From positions 186,001-250,000 of the forward strand of contig JAIWNF010000034.1 in NCBI GenBank assembly GCA_025093555.1: 64,000 bases of DNA, given 5' to 3'. This stretch comes from Circinella umbellata. Lineage: Eukaryota; Mucoromycota; Mucoromycetes; Mucorales; Lichtheimiaceae. Under the pieces are notes generated by a model. That model was not told where the DNA came from. It saw only the letters and a list, made by a program, of their open reading frames with translations, and made no database searches. Below are positions 52,063 to 63,940 of the stretch, piece after piece. Both the position numbers and the translations under genes were made by a program. How positions within the stretch are numbered: the stretch's first letter is position 1; each line of letters begins with the position of its first letter.

Positions 52063-54576
52063 TATTGCTTATATTCTTATACACACATAAAATAATAATT
52101 CAATTAGCTAATAAAGTGGATGCAACATCAGAACCTTTTATTTTGAGTGAGCCAGTATATATACAAGAAACAGGAACAGGAACTCGTAAAATTATCAGTA
52201 GTTGAAAACTGTAATAAAATAATATATAAGTTCTTCTTGGACTACATTTCAATAAAACTGTTCACTTCTATCCTTCCTTATATTTCTATATGTACTGTCA
52301 ATCAAAACCCATCGTGTTAATTGACCGGATGCCTCCGTGTCGCCGTGTATAAAAATCCCTTTTGATTCCGTACTGTTTTATACTCTTTCTTTAGTTTTCA
52401 TGACGTCTAAAAGTAAATTTTATCTTTCGTCCCGTTTTTCAACGCCAAACATAATAATATACACATCGTAACCCCCTCCTCCATTCATAGTAGCCACTAA
52501 CTGTTTGGTATTCTGTTTAATGCAAAAAGAAAAGGGTGTTAAAAGTTAAAGCACAAAAAGTAATACATACATTTACTATTTGAGGAGGGGAGGCAGAAGA
52601 TGATTTAGTAGACCAATATGACTCAATGTTCTGTTGTATTATGCATTGTGGGGATAATGATGTGATCAGAGCTTTTTCCCCCTTAAAACATCTTTATCTC
52701 TTACTCTCACCATAATCACTATTTCTTCAATATAACGCTTATCCCTTTTTGGGGCAATGCTATATGTTTTCTTATACTCTGCGTTCACCAAGTCCTAAAT
52801 ATCCACCTATAATTCACATTGATGATTTTTTATATATATTAATCTGTATCTTGCCATTTTTAAGTTAGGGGTGGGCGAATAATAAAGAGAATTGGAGTGC
52901 TAAGTTTTCTATTTCATTTTTACGATTTTTAAAATGGTTGCTATGTATTACAATTGATACAGTCATTAAATAACACATATACATATATACGCTCACTCGA
53001 AATTGATTAAGAATAAAGTACTCGGCGCTCAGACACTATTCCGAATAGATGGACTTTGAATAATTTTTTTCTTTGTGTGCTCTTTTAATCAAACTGTCCC
53101 CACATGTATTTTTTTCTTATTAGCAATAGCCAACCTAGCTTTTTTTAGTATAGTATAACCTCCCTTATTCATTCGATTCCTCTCTCTTTTATTTATTTAT
53201 TTATTTATTTTTTCTTTGCTTGCTTATTGAACATTCTGTGAATATTAAAAGTATAGTAAAATCGGTATTATTGCCGTATCATATAGACTATATCATACGT
53301 ATTATAAAAATCATTTGTATGTAGAATCGAGGTTACCATCTGTTTTTGCTGAAAAAAAGGATCACTCCAGTATGCAGACCTCTATTAAAGTATAAGATAT
53401 AATGTATGCATGAAAATAATATTAAATTCCGCTACCCGTTTTTAGATGCATGCATACCAAACTACCACGTCGGTATCATGCTATTATTATGTTGTTTAGT
53501 TGCCCTGCTGCCTAATGATACATCATTCCGGCTCCACTGCTTCTCAAACCAAAATGCGCTATACACATATCTCCAGATTTGATCCATGGGAAACGTTAAC
53601 ATTCATGGGCATTAATTCACTTTTAAATATGTGTTGGTCGCAGTGATACTGTTAGTATTATTATGATTCTTAGATAAAACGTAAAAGCTTTTCACATGAC
53701 ATATTCTGTTGTCGTCTCTTATTTTATTTTCTTTGTGTTTGTACAACTACATTTTCATAGAGATCTTGAAAAGTCCACAATAGAAACGAGAACAAAAGAA
53801 ATTTTATTTAGGGTAAGAAATATGCATTAAACACAATAAACAAACAAACAAACAAGACGGCAGGTTGACAATCAACATATCAGGCTAGTATATCAAACAT
53901 TGTTGTACCACCTTTCTTTTTTTTTTATGCATAAAAACCGGTTGAGGTTAAAAATCAATTAAGGTAGATACATGTATGAAAATGATATGAAGGGAGAAAG
54001 AAAAGAATACCCAAAGGTCAATAAAGGTTAAACAATTACTAGCTATTGTAATAGTGGATCAGAAATAAACAAATGGAAAGAGCTTTTTTTTTTGAAGATC
54101 TATATATATATATAAGAGAAAGAGAGATAAAAGTCGACATTTTGATAGAAGAAAATAATAATGATCAGGTGGATCTTGTAACGAATGAATTCTTTTTTTT
54201 TTTTTTGCCGAGTGAGTAACTTGTTCTGGAACAAAAGAGTGATGGTTAAAAATCAGGTTCCGGTAGGATTGCCATAATTAAATTACATTAGGTTAAAATT
54301 TTTATAATATTTATTAAATGGAAGACTAAGATGACCTTCGCCAATGGGCATGTGGTCGCTTCCTTGCGGTACAGAATGGATTGACAGTTATATATAAAAG
54401 GGCGAAGAGGTATCAACTGAAAAACCCCTCATTAAGGGGAAAAGTTAAACTAGTGGGGGGGGAGAGAAAAGTAAAAGCTAAGTATAAGGTAGAAACGTAG
54501 GAGAATTAAGACTAAGTTTATCGAAGGTAAGATAATAAAAATAAATAAGAAAAATAGGAACAAGAAAGAAAAGATA
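52063..54576. other. Gene-poor DNA between the duplicated segments (right part)
   Basis: About 2.5 kb of AT-rich sequence with homopolymers and an ATTT run (53190-53212). A plus-strand open stretch at 52109-52205 (FILSEPVYIQETGTGTRK) follows an ATTAG acceptor-like site, but no partner exons were found. No gene is supported. The last 200 bases may be the 3' tail of the LINE remnant that follows. Confidence 0.45.
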
Positions 54577-54990
54577 CTATGGGTTTGCGGAAAGTTGTGT
54601 GTGTGGTGGGGGTGTAATGTCCAGGGCATCTTCAGGATTCGGTTCAGCTTCATCGAATGCGTCATCAGGATGGCTCAAACGATCGATTTCACGAAGCACT
54701 CGTATAAGAGCACTCCAGACTTTCGGCTACTTCCCCAATGTCAAGCCAACTCCAGAGCGTGGTAGATGATTCATGATAAAGTCAAGAGGTTGCAATTCAG
54801 TTGATGTTGATGGAATAGTACCAAATACGGTGAGAAGTTCATTCATCAGAGGCTGTAGCATTGGACAAATAGCATAGTGTTCTCTTTTAGCGGCAGGAAG
54901 GCCACAACGGCAGTTCTTGAGGGGATATGAGGGCAGCCAGTGCATACGCCATTTAATTAGCCGGTGTTGATCACGTGAATTAAATTACAT
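54577..54990 (-). pseudogene. 5'-truncated LINE: C-terminal end of reverse transcriptase ORF
   Basis: The minus strand reads DQHRLIKWRMHWLPSYPL, then a cysteine/histidine knuckle (NCRCGLPAAKREHYAICPML), then LDFIMNHLPRSGVGLTLGK, a TAG at 54729-54727 where Trp would be expected, PKVWSALIRVLREIDRLSH and an acidic end closing at 54577. This is the usual C-terminus of fungal LINE polyproteins after the reverse transcriptase domain. The homology stops abruptly near 54990, so only the 3' end was inserted, which is typical of LINE integration. The internal stop shows decay. Confidence 0.7.
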
Positions 54991-55510
54991 TAGTGTGTTT
55001 AGTAAAAGATTATGGCGGTATCAGATCCCAGCGACGATCCATAATAACCCGAAGCAAGTTACTTTCTTCAGGCTCACAATAAAAGATTGTTCTCCATGTA
55101 CGAGTCTAAACTGACCAGCGAAATGGACAGATGACTAGAAAATGGGAGAGACTATCAATCGAAAAAGGTTTCAAGCAATCTCGCTTTAAAAACCAGTCAT
55201 TGCATCCAATTATAGCCTTGTTTCCGTATTAAAATATAGAACCATGACATTGAAATGCCTTATTGGAAACTTTGAACGATCCATGCGCGTATTGAATAAA
55301 CAATTAGATGAAAAAAACTATTGCATCTTGATCTAAATTAAACGATTCCTTTTATATCTATAAGATTTATCTGTTTACTTGCATTGCGATTCTTATGTAA
55401 CCTAGCAAGATTATATGACGGTACGATATTTATAATTATTGTAGTTACCTTATTTGGTTTCCTTTTACCATGTGAAAAACAAATTGACCGGAGATGGGTG
55501 CCGTAAAGCG

Positions 55511-55519
55511 TATATAAAT
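55511..55519 (+). promoter_or_regulatory. TATA box of the PD-(D/E)xK-like gene
   Basis: TATATAAAT lies 51 bases upstream of the ATG at 55570. In this AT-rich genome TATA-like strings are frequent, but this one sits in a comparatively GC-rich leader (ggagatgggtgccgtaaagcg before, agaggtttgcatccgcagc after) and at a suitable distance. Confidence 0.5.
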
Positions 55520-55569
55520 GAGAGGTTTGCATCCGCAGCATCGAATACTACTCTTTATTCTTTTTCATA

Positions 55570-58094
55570 ATGTCGAACACACCACTTGATTTTGATCAAT
55601 GTAAGATTACCAGTGTTAAAATGATTTATATGCTTTTCACTAATAAAATGGTTTATATAGTTTTTAAATCATATTTAGAGCAGGAACATGAAGAACCATC
55701 AGTTCAACGGCTTTTTGAATTTGATAAAATTGTCTTTTTATCTTATAGCTGCGCAATGCACGATCTCAAAGGTGTTTGGACTCATAAGTTCAAAACATAC
55801 TTAAAGGAGAAAAATATTATGGTAACTATGGTTTTTTGTTTTTTTTTCTTTTGGTCCTTTGGTTGTTTCGGTAACGATATAATTTTGTGCATATTAGTGT
55901 ACTGCCTCGACAGAGCAATTAGACTGGGAGCATATCCGAAAACAGGTAACTTTAAAGTAGCAAAGTCCCTAGTTTAATACGTCAATTTAAATGAATTTGT
56001 ATATTTGTAACGATGATATTGATAATAATAATAATACTAAAAACAATGGTAATAATGATAATAGGTAGACGTCTTTAAAAGTCGAAGCAAAGAAGTACGT
56101 TATTAGAAACTTTTGTTTATTGGTTGCGGTTGTATCTTGCTTAGCTGATATACTAACTATGTTTATTTCCTGATAGAAATTATCCAAGAGGAAGCTAGCA
56201 TCTTCATATTCATCACCCTTACCTTCTTCTGTCTTGTCTTCCCCAGGTAAGTCGAATACAAACTACAAATACTTCCGCAAAATGTGATGATGTCAACCAA
56301 ACATAATAATAATACTAATACTAATTAAAATAATGATCCACCGTCAGATACAAGTACACATAAAAAGGTCGGTCTTCTATTACCTATTGCCTGTTACGTA
56401 CTAGCTTTTTTTTTAATTATTTTGGGACTAATCATGTTACAATGTCAATAAATATAGAAAAAAAATATTATTGATTTTTTGACTGGAGACGGGGAAGAAA
56501 AGATTTCTTTTAACTTTGATACTGACAAGGTAATCTAGTAAATAACAATATAATGATAATGATAATTTTATCAACATATCAACATATCAACATATTAAAT
56601 ATATAATGAACGCTATGGTATAAAACAGTGGCAAGTTAACGACACAGAAGTAACTGAAGAACTCCTAAACTACGGAACTTCCTCCATCCAAAAAGCCAAA
56701 AACGGCAAAAAAATCACAATCCACGAAGAACTGTAAGTTGTTTTGATTTCTATAGATATAATAAAGGTATACCTGGCTTATGCCACGAGGAAACTAAAAT
56801 GACATATTAACTTTGCATCTCCCGTGATTAATTATAGATCATTGAATTGTGTCTTCATTATCGACAATTTGAATTCTGTTACCAGTAGCAGATTGGAGTA
56901 TGGTTTTGACGACCTAACATGGAAAAAAATGGTTCAGGAATATCATGATCGTTATCCGATGCATGAATTGCCTGACCATATCAATTTAGTCATTAACCAG
57001 TACGCCAAGGTAAGCTGTTCTTTTTTTAAACCTTGCATTAAAATTACCAGTATGATATCAATTGAATAAGACTAATGATTGATTTAACGATAACATATAT
57101 AGGCCGCCCGGAAGAACTTCGCGGACGTGGACCATATTGTCCGCGGAGTGCCTCTCGGCGAGGATGGCGGGGTGCTCGCGGAATCCATGTTCAATCTGTA
57201 CGTAATGATAGTAGATCTTGATTCGTTTTTATATATATATGCATAGTACATAAGAGATAACATATTATTTTGCTCATCAATAAATCATCTATATTCAATA
57301 GCGCCTCTACCTACGCCCCCAATACCTCTACCAAAGCCATCAAACCTGAAAATTCCTTTACCACCGAAGTCATCAATCCCGTAATGTTGCCATTTTTCAA
57401 AGAAACACCGTTAACCACACGAAAAGGGTAAGACATCTACGAGTTATTCATAATACATTTTTTGCGGCCAAAGTAGTATATATCTCATACAAAATATTTT
57501 GTACTTGTAGAATTGACGCTCAAGCCGTTGGGTCGTCCAAACGACGTAAGAAAGTTGGTCGTTCTACGGATTTGTCCGTATTCTTTGAATACGGCAATCT
57601 TCCATCGCAAGGCTTAGTACTAGTAGAAATAACGCCACCGCCAAAGGTCAGCAATGGCCAACGTCCTGATTACTTCAAGTTGAGTAAAGAGATGAACGGT
57701 GCAATATCACGTATTGATAGAAGGTAAAAAAAAAACTCCATTTTCGACAACAGAGATGGAAGGTAAATGGTGGGCAATTAATAACATTTCACTGATTTAT
57801 TTTCTTTTTTAGGATTTAGGTGTACACTGTTTGTAATGGATTTGATATACAGAAAGACATACCGCTTAATTCCAATCGACATATTTTATTTACCAAGGGA
57901 TCGGCATGATTTTGTGGTTTTACCGCAAGTATATGAAGCTTTACAAACAATGAGAGTAAGTTGAATTAAATTTTATTTTATTCTTGGACCGTGAAAATAA
58001 ATCGTCAACTTAATACAAAATCGTTTAAAGCATTTATTGTTAGGAGCCGCAAAACGATGCTTCGCTTTTCACAGAATCAAACATTTACAAGTAA
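55570..58094 (+). CDS. Multi-exon protein with PD-(D/E)xK-like core, copy 2 (Lys replaced by Thr)
   Basis: Twelve exons (55570-55600, 55661-55821, 56177-56246, 56348-56397, 56458-56529, 56629-56732, 56838-57009, 57103-57197, 57302-57427, 57511-57723, 57820-57955, 58044-58094) close in phase to 426 residues. The intron before exon 3 has a perfect TACTAAC branch site. The first intron is 60 bases and open, so it may be retained. The N-terminal half has no known domain. From about 268 the order E274 (ENSFTTEVINP), D314 (TDLSVFFEYG) and E333-x-T335 (LVLVEITPP) fits a PD-(D/E)xK nuclease fold, with the lysine replaced by Thr; copy 1 has E-I-K. The end DIFYLPRDRHDFVVLPQVYEAL is intact here. No family name is known to me. 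The role may be a nuclease-derived or now inactive protein. Confidence 0.65.
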
Positions 58095-58470
58095 TTCGCC
58101 ATGATTACATAATCGATTCATTCAACACCCCTACCAGTCACACATCAACATCAACATCAACATCAATTCCAACATTAACATCTTAATAATAAACAACCAT
58201 AACATTCCCTATTTTATATACATAGTACATTCAAAATTAAACACGACCCATTTTTTTCAGGTTTTCGCACCCCATCTTTCATTCTTCTGAAAAAACATTC
58301 TTTTTATGTAACACAGCACATCTGTGCAATTCTTACACTAAATATCTGACTCTTCTTTTTTATCATTGCTACATTTCGTACCCGCCTCTTCTCTTTTTTG
58401 TTTAACATATGTACCTTATTTTATGCCAAAAGTCCAATTATAAATAATAATAATGATATTATCATAGTCT
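56337..58470 (+). repeat. Direct duplication, copy 2
   Basis: Partner of 48120-50236. The first 1 kb (to about 57380) is almost free of differences, while exons 9-12 and the 3' flank carry more substitutions and small indels. This copy alone has the upstream exons and TATA box, so it probably represents the fuller, older arrangement. Confidence 0.95.
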
Positions 58471-60503
58471 GGAACTATGAATAAAACAGCACAAGAAACA
58501 AAAGAGTAAATGATGAATATAGCCTTGGTTACGTTAAAGGAGATATTGTAAGCATAAATATTTGCTTTTCAATATATACTTGTATACAATGGCTGGCGAT
58601 TTAATGCGATAAAAAGACTCGTATATAATAACAATCATACGTACCATAAATAATAATATTTTGAGCAGCAGAATTCAGTAGACCGTGTTTTATACGAATG
58701 CTCTTTATCTTTGGGCCTTCGTTGTTGTGCAAAAACTGAACAGCACTCTTTTTCGCTATTTCCAAGTTCTCATATCAGTAGCTATAAACTTATTATTTTT
58801 CATATTTTCCCCCGTATCTGCGTACATTATAGCTATGTTGGTAGTTTCATAACTCTTTTTCTTTTTATTTGTTGCCTTGCCATCATCGTAATATTTGACA
58901 TTGCTATAGATATCCCAATATTTCACCTAGGAATGGGTATCATCGCTCTGATTTCACTTAACTTATAGGAAAGATTACTTGACTATTTGAGTCATTCCAG
59001 CTTCCTTACTTATTTCTAATGTCACAAATATCTCGAACTCGTCTTTTTCTTTCGCCGCTTTCCCGAAACATTCTAGATTTGGTCGAATTATTTTCCTGCG
59101 AATGAGCAAGCTTTTTTTTGACTACATTAAATTACTACGTAAGAAGATAAAAAAAAACATATTATTGTAAATAATGAGTACTAAACTGTCAAGGGCGCTA
59201 TAATGATAAAAAATTTATAAGTCTGTGAAGGGTCACCTGAATTAAGATCCTGTGATTGGACTATTGATAGAAGGTGAATCTTGTTTAACGATTATTTACA
59301 GTGGGAGACAGAGGGTTACTTTTGGTAAGAGTCACGACAACAAGAGTCTTTTCATTAAATGCTTCGCTGTATCAAATGGATATAAACTACTATATAAGAA
59401 AAATAAATATGATGCAAATGAAACTTAATTATATTTGTTATTTTATATTTGTTATATTCAAAGAAATATCTATAGACCAAATGTATTATTATTTTTATTC
59501 TTCGAAGAGCTCGAAATTGAGGCTCACCTTCATTTTTTGTGCATGGCCAAATTTAACTTCCAGTGGTGTACTTACAATAATAATCTCTAAAAGTTCCAAG
59601 TACAGAGTGGTAACCTTTTTGTCGGTAATTATATCTTTAGATAGCATGTCGTTAGTTTTATTTCTGGGTGATATGAATAGAGAAGCCAAGCTCTTGTTAA
59701 TTGACTTCGACGCTTTTATTTTATTTTATATTATTTTCTTTTCTTTTCGACGTTGGGCCTTTAAGCTGAATTTGATCTTTTATAAAGTACAACGTCATGT
59801 CAGTTGGTTATAAAAAGAAAAAAATATCTGACGATGGGTGATAATATTTATTCTATAGTTAAAAAGAGATAAACGTTTTTGATGTCCATAAATAATAACA
59901 ATTTTTTAAATTTCGACGGGTTCACATTTTTCGAATCTAAAATCAAATTCTTTTTTATATATCACATGTTAAAAGATGGCCCATTTTAATACTACATAAG
60001 CCTATATCAGAGAAGAGACACCGAGTGTTAACAAAACTTGAACCATCGAAAGACTATCGGATCTTGGTGAAAATTACAGACAAATGCGCACGTTCAGTTT
60101 CATTGATATATTAGTTTTATCTATACCTTTTATATATCTGGTTAATTATTCACTACAAATCAATTTTATGCTTATAATATAAAGTCTATAATCCCTTTTT
60201 TTTTTTTTTTTTGCTATTGCATACTCGTGAAACCATAAACCATAAAAAAAAAATTACGAGTTGAGATATATAATATTGTGTATTCAAAACCATTCATAAA
60301 ATCAGTATGATTCATTATTTATATGAGATGTAAAGAAAAGTATATAATACAAAGTGCGAGATAAAATGACAAAAATTTAAAGTGTGTAAATGGAGCTATG
60401 TGTATAAAGTGATGTGTTTTGGTAAATATGATGTAGGGAAACGAAAATGAATTTTAAATAATTTTTTTTGTTGATAACGGTGGGATGATATGTATAAAAT
60501 AAT
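58471..60503. other. Gene-poor DNA before the phosphatase gene
   Basis: AT-rich sequence with one plus-strand membrane-like open stretch (about 58660-58968) and an open stretch on both strands at 59300-59810. The minus-strand reading there (KASKSINKSLASLF, KVTTLYLELLEIIIV, ending ELFEE) looks slightly more protein-like. None has a start, splice sites and family marks together, so none is called. A T tract lies at 60197-60212. Confidence 0.45.
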
Positions 60504-61664
60504 TTAAAGGTAAGAAGCACGTCGAGCAGCATCTTCCATTTCTTCAACAGAAATAGTATGCTTCTTATCATCATTAGGGATTTCATAAACACCGCCTAAG
60601 ATGACATAAGGTCGGTAAGCGAATTGGGGCAAGTCTTCCATTTTGGTGACACCGGACAAGACCAAGACAGGGTCAATTTCAGAGCTGATACCAGCAGCAA
60701 TATCAGTATCCATACGATCACCAATGATACAAGTTTCAGCACGGCTGAGACCCAAGACACGTTGAGCATAACGCATGATCAAAGCAGAAGGTTTACCACA
60801 GAAGAAAGCCTTGGTCTTGGTAATGACTTCAACACAGGCAGCAAAAGCACCACAGGAAGGAATCTTGTTACCCTTAGAGTTCAAGTTTTCAACATCCAAA
60901 TTGGTAGCAATCAACTTGGCACCTTGACAGACCAATTGAACAGCCTTGGTCAAGTTTTCGTAGTTATAAGAAGAACCTTCACCGAGAACAACATAATCGG
61001 GGTTATGATCGTTCATGAAGAAACCCTTTTCATAAAGAGCATAAGCAAGACCAGGTTCACCAATGGTGAAACAAGTACCACCTTCGGGCATTTGAGAGTG
61101 CAAAAATTCGGCAGTAGCTTGACCGGCAGTAAAGAAATGATCTTCGGTGACGTCAATACCAAGACGATGAAGCTTTTGTTGCAATTCACGAGGAGTAGGA
61201 GCAGAGTTGTTGGTCAAGAAAAGGAAACGCTTGTTGTTCTTGTGCAAGAAGTCGACTAATTCCTTTGCGCCAGGCAAAAGCTTGGTACCCTATATAATTC
61301 ATATATTTAAATGTTTAGCATAAAACATTCTCTTAGATAAATTATTTCCTCTTTTCCCTTTTATCCATATCCATTCCAGACAATAATCCAACTATATTTA
61401 ATTTCTTACGTGATAAATGACACCATCCATATCAATAATATAACCCTTCTTTTGACGGATTTGTTCCAAACGCTTGGTGTGATATTCAGGATCATTCAAA
61501 AGTGCATAATCCTTCTTGACAGCAGGAGAAACTTGGGGCTTGGAAGGAGTGTTGGCACCACTTTCGCTTACATTCATACGTTGAGCGAATTCCAAAGCGA
61601 GATCACGGGTTTCGTCTTCAGAAGGAGGGTTGATGACAACGTTTTCAGAGGGTGAAAGAGACAT
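60504..61664 (-). CDS. HAD-superfamily 4-nitrophenylphosphatase / phosphoglycolate phosphatase type
   Basis: Two exons (61664-61410, 61289-60504) give 346 residues. HAD motif I is DMDGVIY with Asp78 and Asp80; motif II is LFLTNNSAPTPREL; the type-IIA cap lies between; motif III is the Lys of CGKPSALI; motif IV is GDRMDTDIAAG at about 275. Relatives are yeast Pho13 and mammalian PGP, which remove metabolic by-products such as 2-phosphoglycolate. A 70-residue N-terminal extension precedes motif I, longer than in yeast Pho13. Codon choice favours C-ending codons (ttc, aac, atc, aag), unlike the AT-ending codons of neighbouring genes, which suggests high expression. The intron lies just after motif I. 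Confidence 0.95.
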
Positions 61665-62747
61665 GTTTGTATATAGTAGAAGTTAAGAAAAGTGAAGAAG
61701 AAAGTTATTTCGAATTTTCATTCCCTTTTATATGTGGACGGCGATACCCGGAATTCAGATCTCATAAAGCATGATCCTTCAACATACATATTACTTTGAA
61801 TTCATAACAAAGATTGATGCTTGATGGATCCGTTAATTATGCGGGCCCTTAATAATGATGTCGTTATCTACTGCTTAATCAAGGGGTCACTGGCCAACAA
61901 TGACGTATAGAAATTCAAACCTAGTTACCAAATAAAGTATCGGACATTTTTGTTCCTAAATAATTTTTTCTTTTCTTCTGAACTTGCCCGTGAATTTTCT
62001 TTGAAATTGACAGCTTCCATAATTTCATTTCGTTCCCATGGTATGGAAAAAACAAAATAAAAACAAAGTTATTTGTCCAAACGTGGCAAAATTATCTAGA
62101 TTTCATTGTAACATATACTCTAATAGTGCATATTTCTATTGTTGTCAATGACCTCTATTTTTTTCACTATTCACAACGAATCTCTAAAACATTATTCTTT
62201 TTTGCATTTTTCTTTTCGTCTCTATTAATATTCTTTCCCGATCATTTAGAAAAGTATATAGCGGAGAACGCCGGTACAGGGTTATACACCGAGATGATGA
62301 TATCACGGAGTGTAGAGCTGTTCCTTTATCAATACCCAAATCTAAAGCAAACAGGTTAAAAACCGCGCTGAACCCAAAAAAGAAATATATTTCGATCCCG
62401 CCAACTTAACGATTATACAATAATGGGTTGACAAACCATTCTCTCAAAGATCGGGTTCTAGGGTATGTTCGTTTTCTGCTTTTTTTTCTGTTCTTTTTCA
62501 AAACATCGTAATTATCCACCAATATCAGGAACATGTGTTTCAATGTTGGCACGTAGCTGCTTTTGGTTACAGCCCGATTCCCGATAGTCCCAATAAGTTC
62601 TAGCTTCATAACACCCTTCTTTCTTTTTTTTTCATACATTATTTTAAATAATGTTTGTATTTTGATAAAAATAAACAAGAATAGCTTTATAAAAACTATA
62701 CAAAGGAAAATTATATAGAATAATTACAGAAAATAAAACTAAAATTA
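61665..62747. other. Intergenic: phosphatase promoter and CWF19L1-type 3' flank
   Basis: The segment contains the promoter of the phosphatase gene on its left side and the 3' end of the next minus-strand gene on its right. Short open stretches (62126-62359 plus, 62678-62406 minus) show no family resemblance or splice logic. No further gene is supported. Confidence 0.55.
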
Positions 62748-63940
62748 CTATTTCAATGCTGGATCATATTTTTTAAATGCATCTTTAAATGCTTTTGTGT
62801 CTTCCTTTTCTTCATCCATTGTTTGTTTGCATGTTTTCCAATCCTCTCTTTCTGGATGCCCCAGAACCTTGCTGGCAACCAATCTATATATCGTAATTAT
62901 GCATAAAATACCCGCATATTCAGATTACGCGTAATAAGAACAATGTATGTGCGAATCAGTTACCCAGCTAAGTTTTTTACTTCACAACAGAATTCGGAAA
63001 CTAAAAAAAAAAACTTTGTTTTTCTGTAAACTCTTTTTTTACCTGCCGAATTGTAGGTTGAATCGCTCACGAGGTTTGATTATATGTACAAGGGACTTGC
63101 CATTCGGAAGTTCCAATTTAAAGTAATTGGTATCAGGATTGGTCTATCACAATAAATTTTTTAGTTTGGGGAACCTTATCTTTAGTCTCATATGATTTCA
63201 TCATGTAAATTAAAAATAAATAAATTAAAAATTCCTTACAGGTAATTGATCTGTAAGCTCAAATCCTTCTTGTTTAGCAGCTTGTTGTGCAATTTCTTCA
63301 ATTGCATCAGTTTTTTCTTTAGGTATCGGTATGATTTGTAAATGAGCATGGCCCATAAATGAATTTCGTGATAATTCAAATACAAGCATATTTTGACCAT
63401 ATTCTGCATATAATGATTGTAATGCCTCCTTATAATTCTTTATCTCATTATCCAATTGTGGTTTTGTCTCGGGAGGAACCTTGTTCAATGTACCATAATG
63501 AGTAACAGGAACGAGAATGACATGTCCACCACCAGGAACAGTATTACCATCTTGAGATGATACGAGTGGACCCTTTGCAAGAGTGGCATACATTTCATTT
63601 CCAATAGAGACGATCAAGTGCTTTTCGAGTTTTGGATTGGCAAGACAGAACCAGCACGACTCCACTATATATATTTATTTTTAATAAATATTCTCTTAAA
63701 CAAGTTAAAAAAAAAGTATACAATTACATTTATCAGCTTCACGTTGTGTTTGTTGTTGTGCCTTGCTTGGACAATCTTGAATAAAATGTCCAGGTTCATT
63801 ACAAATTTTACAAATATATCCATCTCCGGGTTTTCTAGGTCCTAAAGCCTTAGCCTTCTTTTGTGGACATTCTTTAAGAAAATGACCAGGTTCGTTACAA
63901 ATCTTGCATACATATCCTTTTGGAGGTCCACCACCAGTTG
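62748..63940 (-). CDS. CWF19L1/Drn1-type protein, C-terminal part (runs off the window)
   Basis: Exons 63940-63728, 63664-63240, 63144-63043 and 62883-62748 encode the C-terminal half; 5' exons lie beyond the window end. Two CCHC zinc knuckles come first (CKICNEPGHFLKEC and CKICNEPGHFIQDC), then CwfJ domain 1, related to HIT proteins (SCWFCLANPKLEKHLIVSIG, GGGHVILVPVTHYG, and MGHAHLQIIPIP with the HxHxQ histidines), and CwfJ domain 2 (ELPNGKSLVHIIKPRERFNLQFGR, GHPEREDWKTC). Yeast Drn1 and human CWF19L1 help lariat debranching after splicing. The third listed exon holds one base too many (TACTTTTAAATTGG near 63120), which breaks the frame between NPDTNYF and KLELPNG; this may be a sequence error or a real mutation. 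Confidence 0.85.

Noticed and set aside
58660..58968. Plus-strand open stretch with two hydrophobic segments
   Set aside because: It has no good start codon or partner exon, and Leu/Ile/Phe richness is expected in T-rich DNA.
59301..59813. A 170-codon open frame on the plus strand, and a 64-codon frame on the opposite strand
   Set aside because: The plus-strand product is membrane-like and of AT-driven composition. The minus reading (KVTTLYLELLEIIIV, ELFEE) is more protein-like but needs a frame change near 59725 to link to an upstream ATG. Neither has splice sites or a family match.
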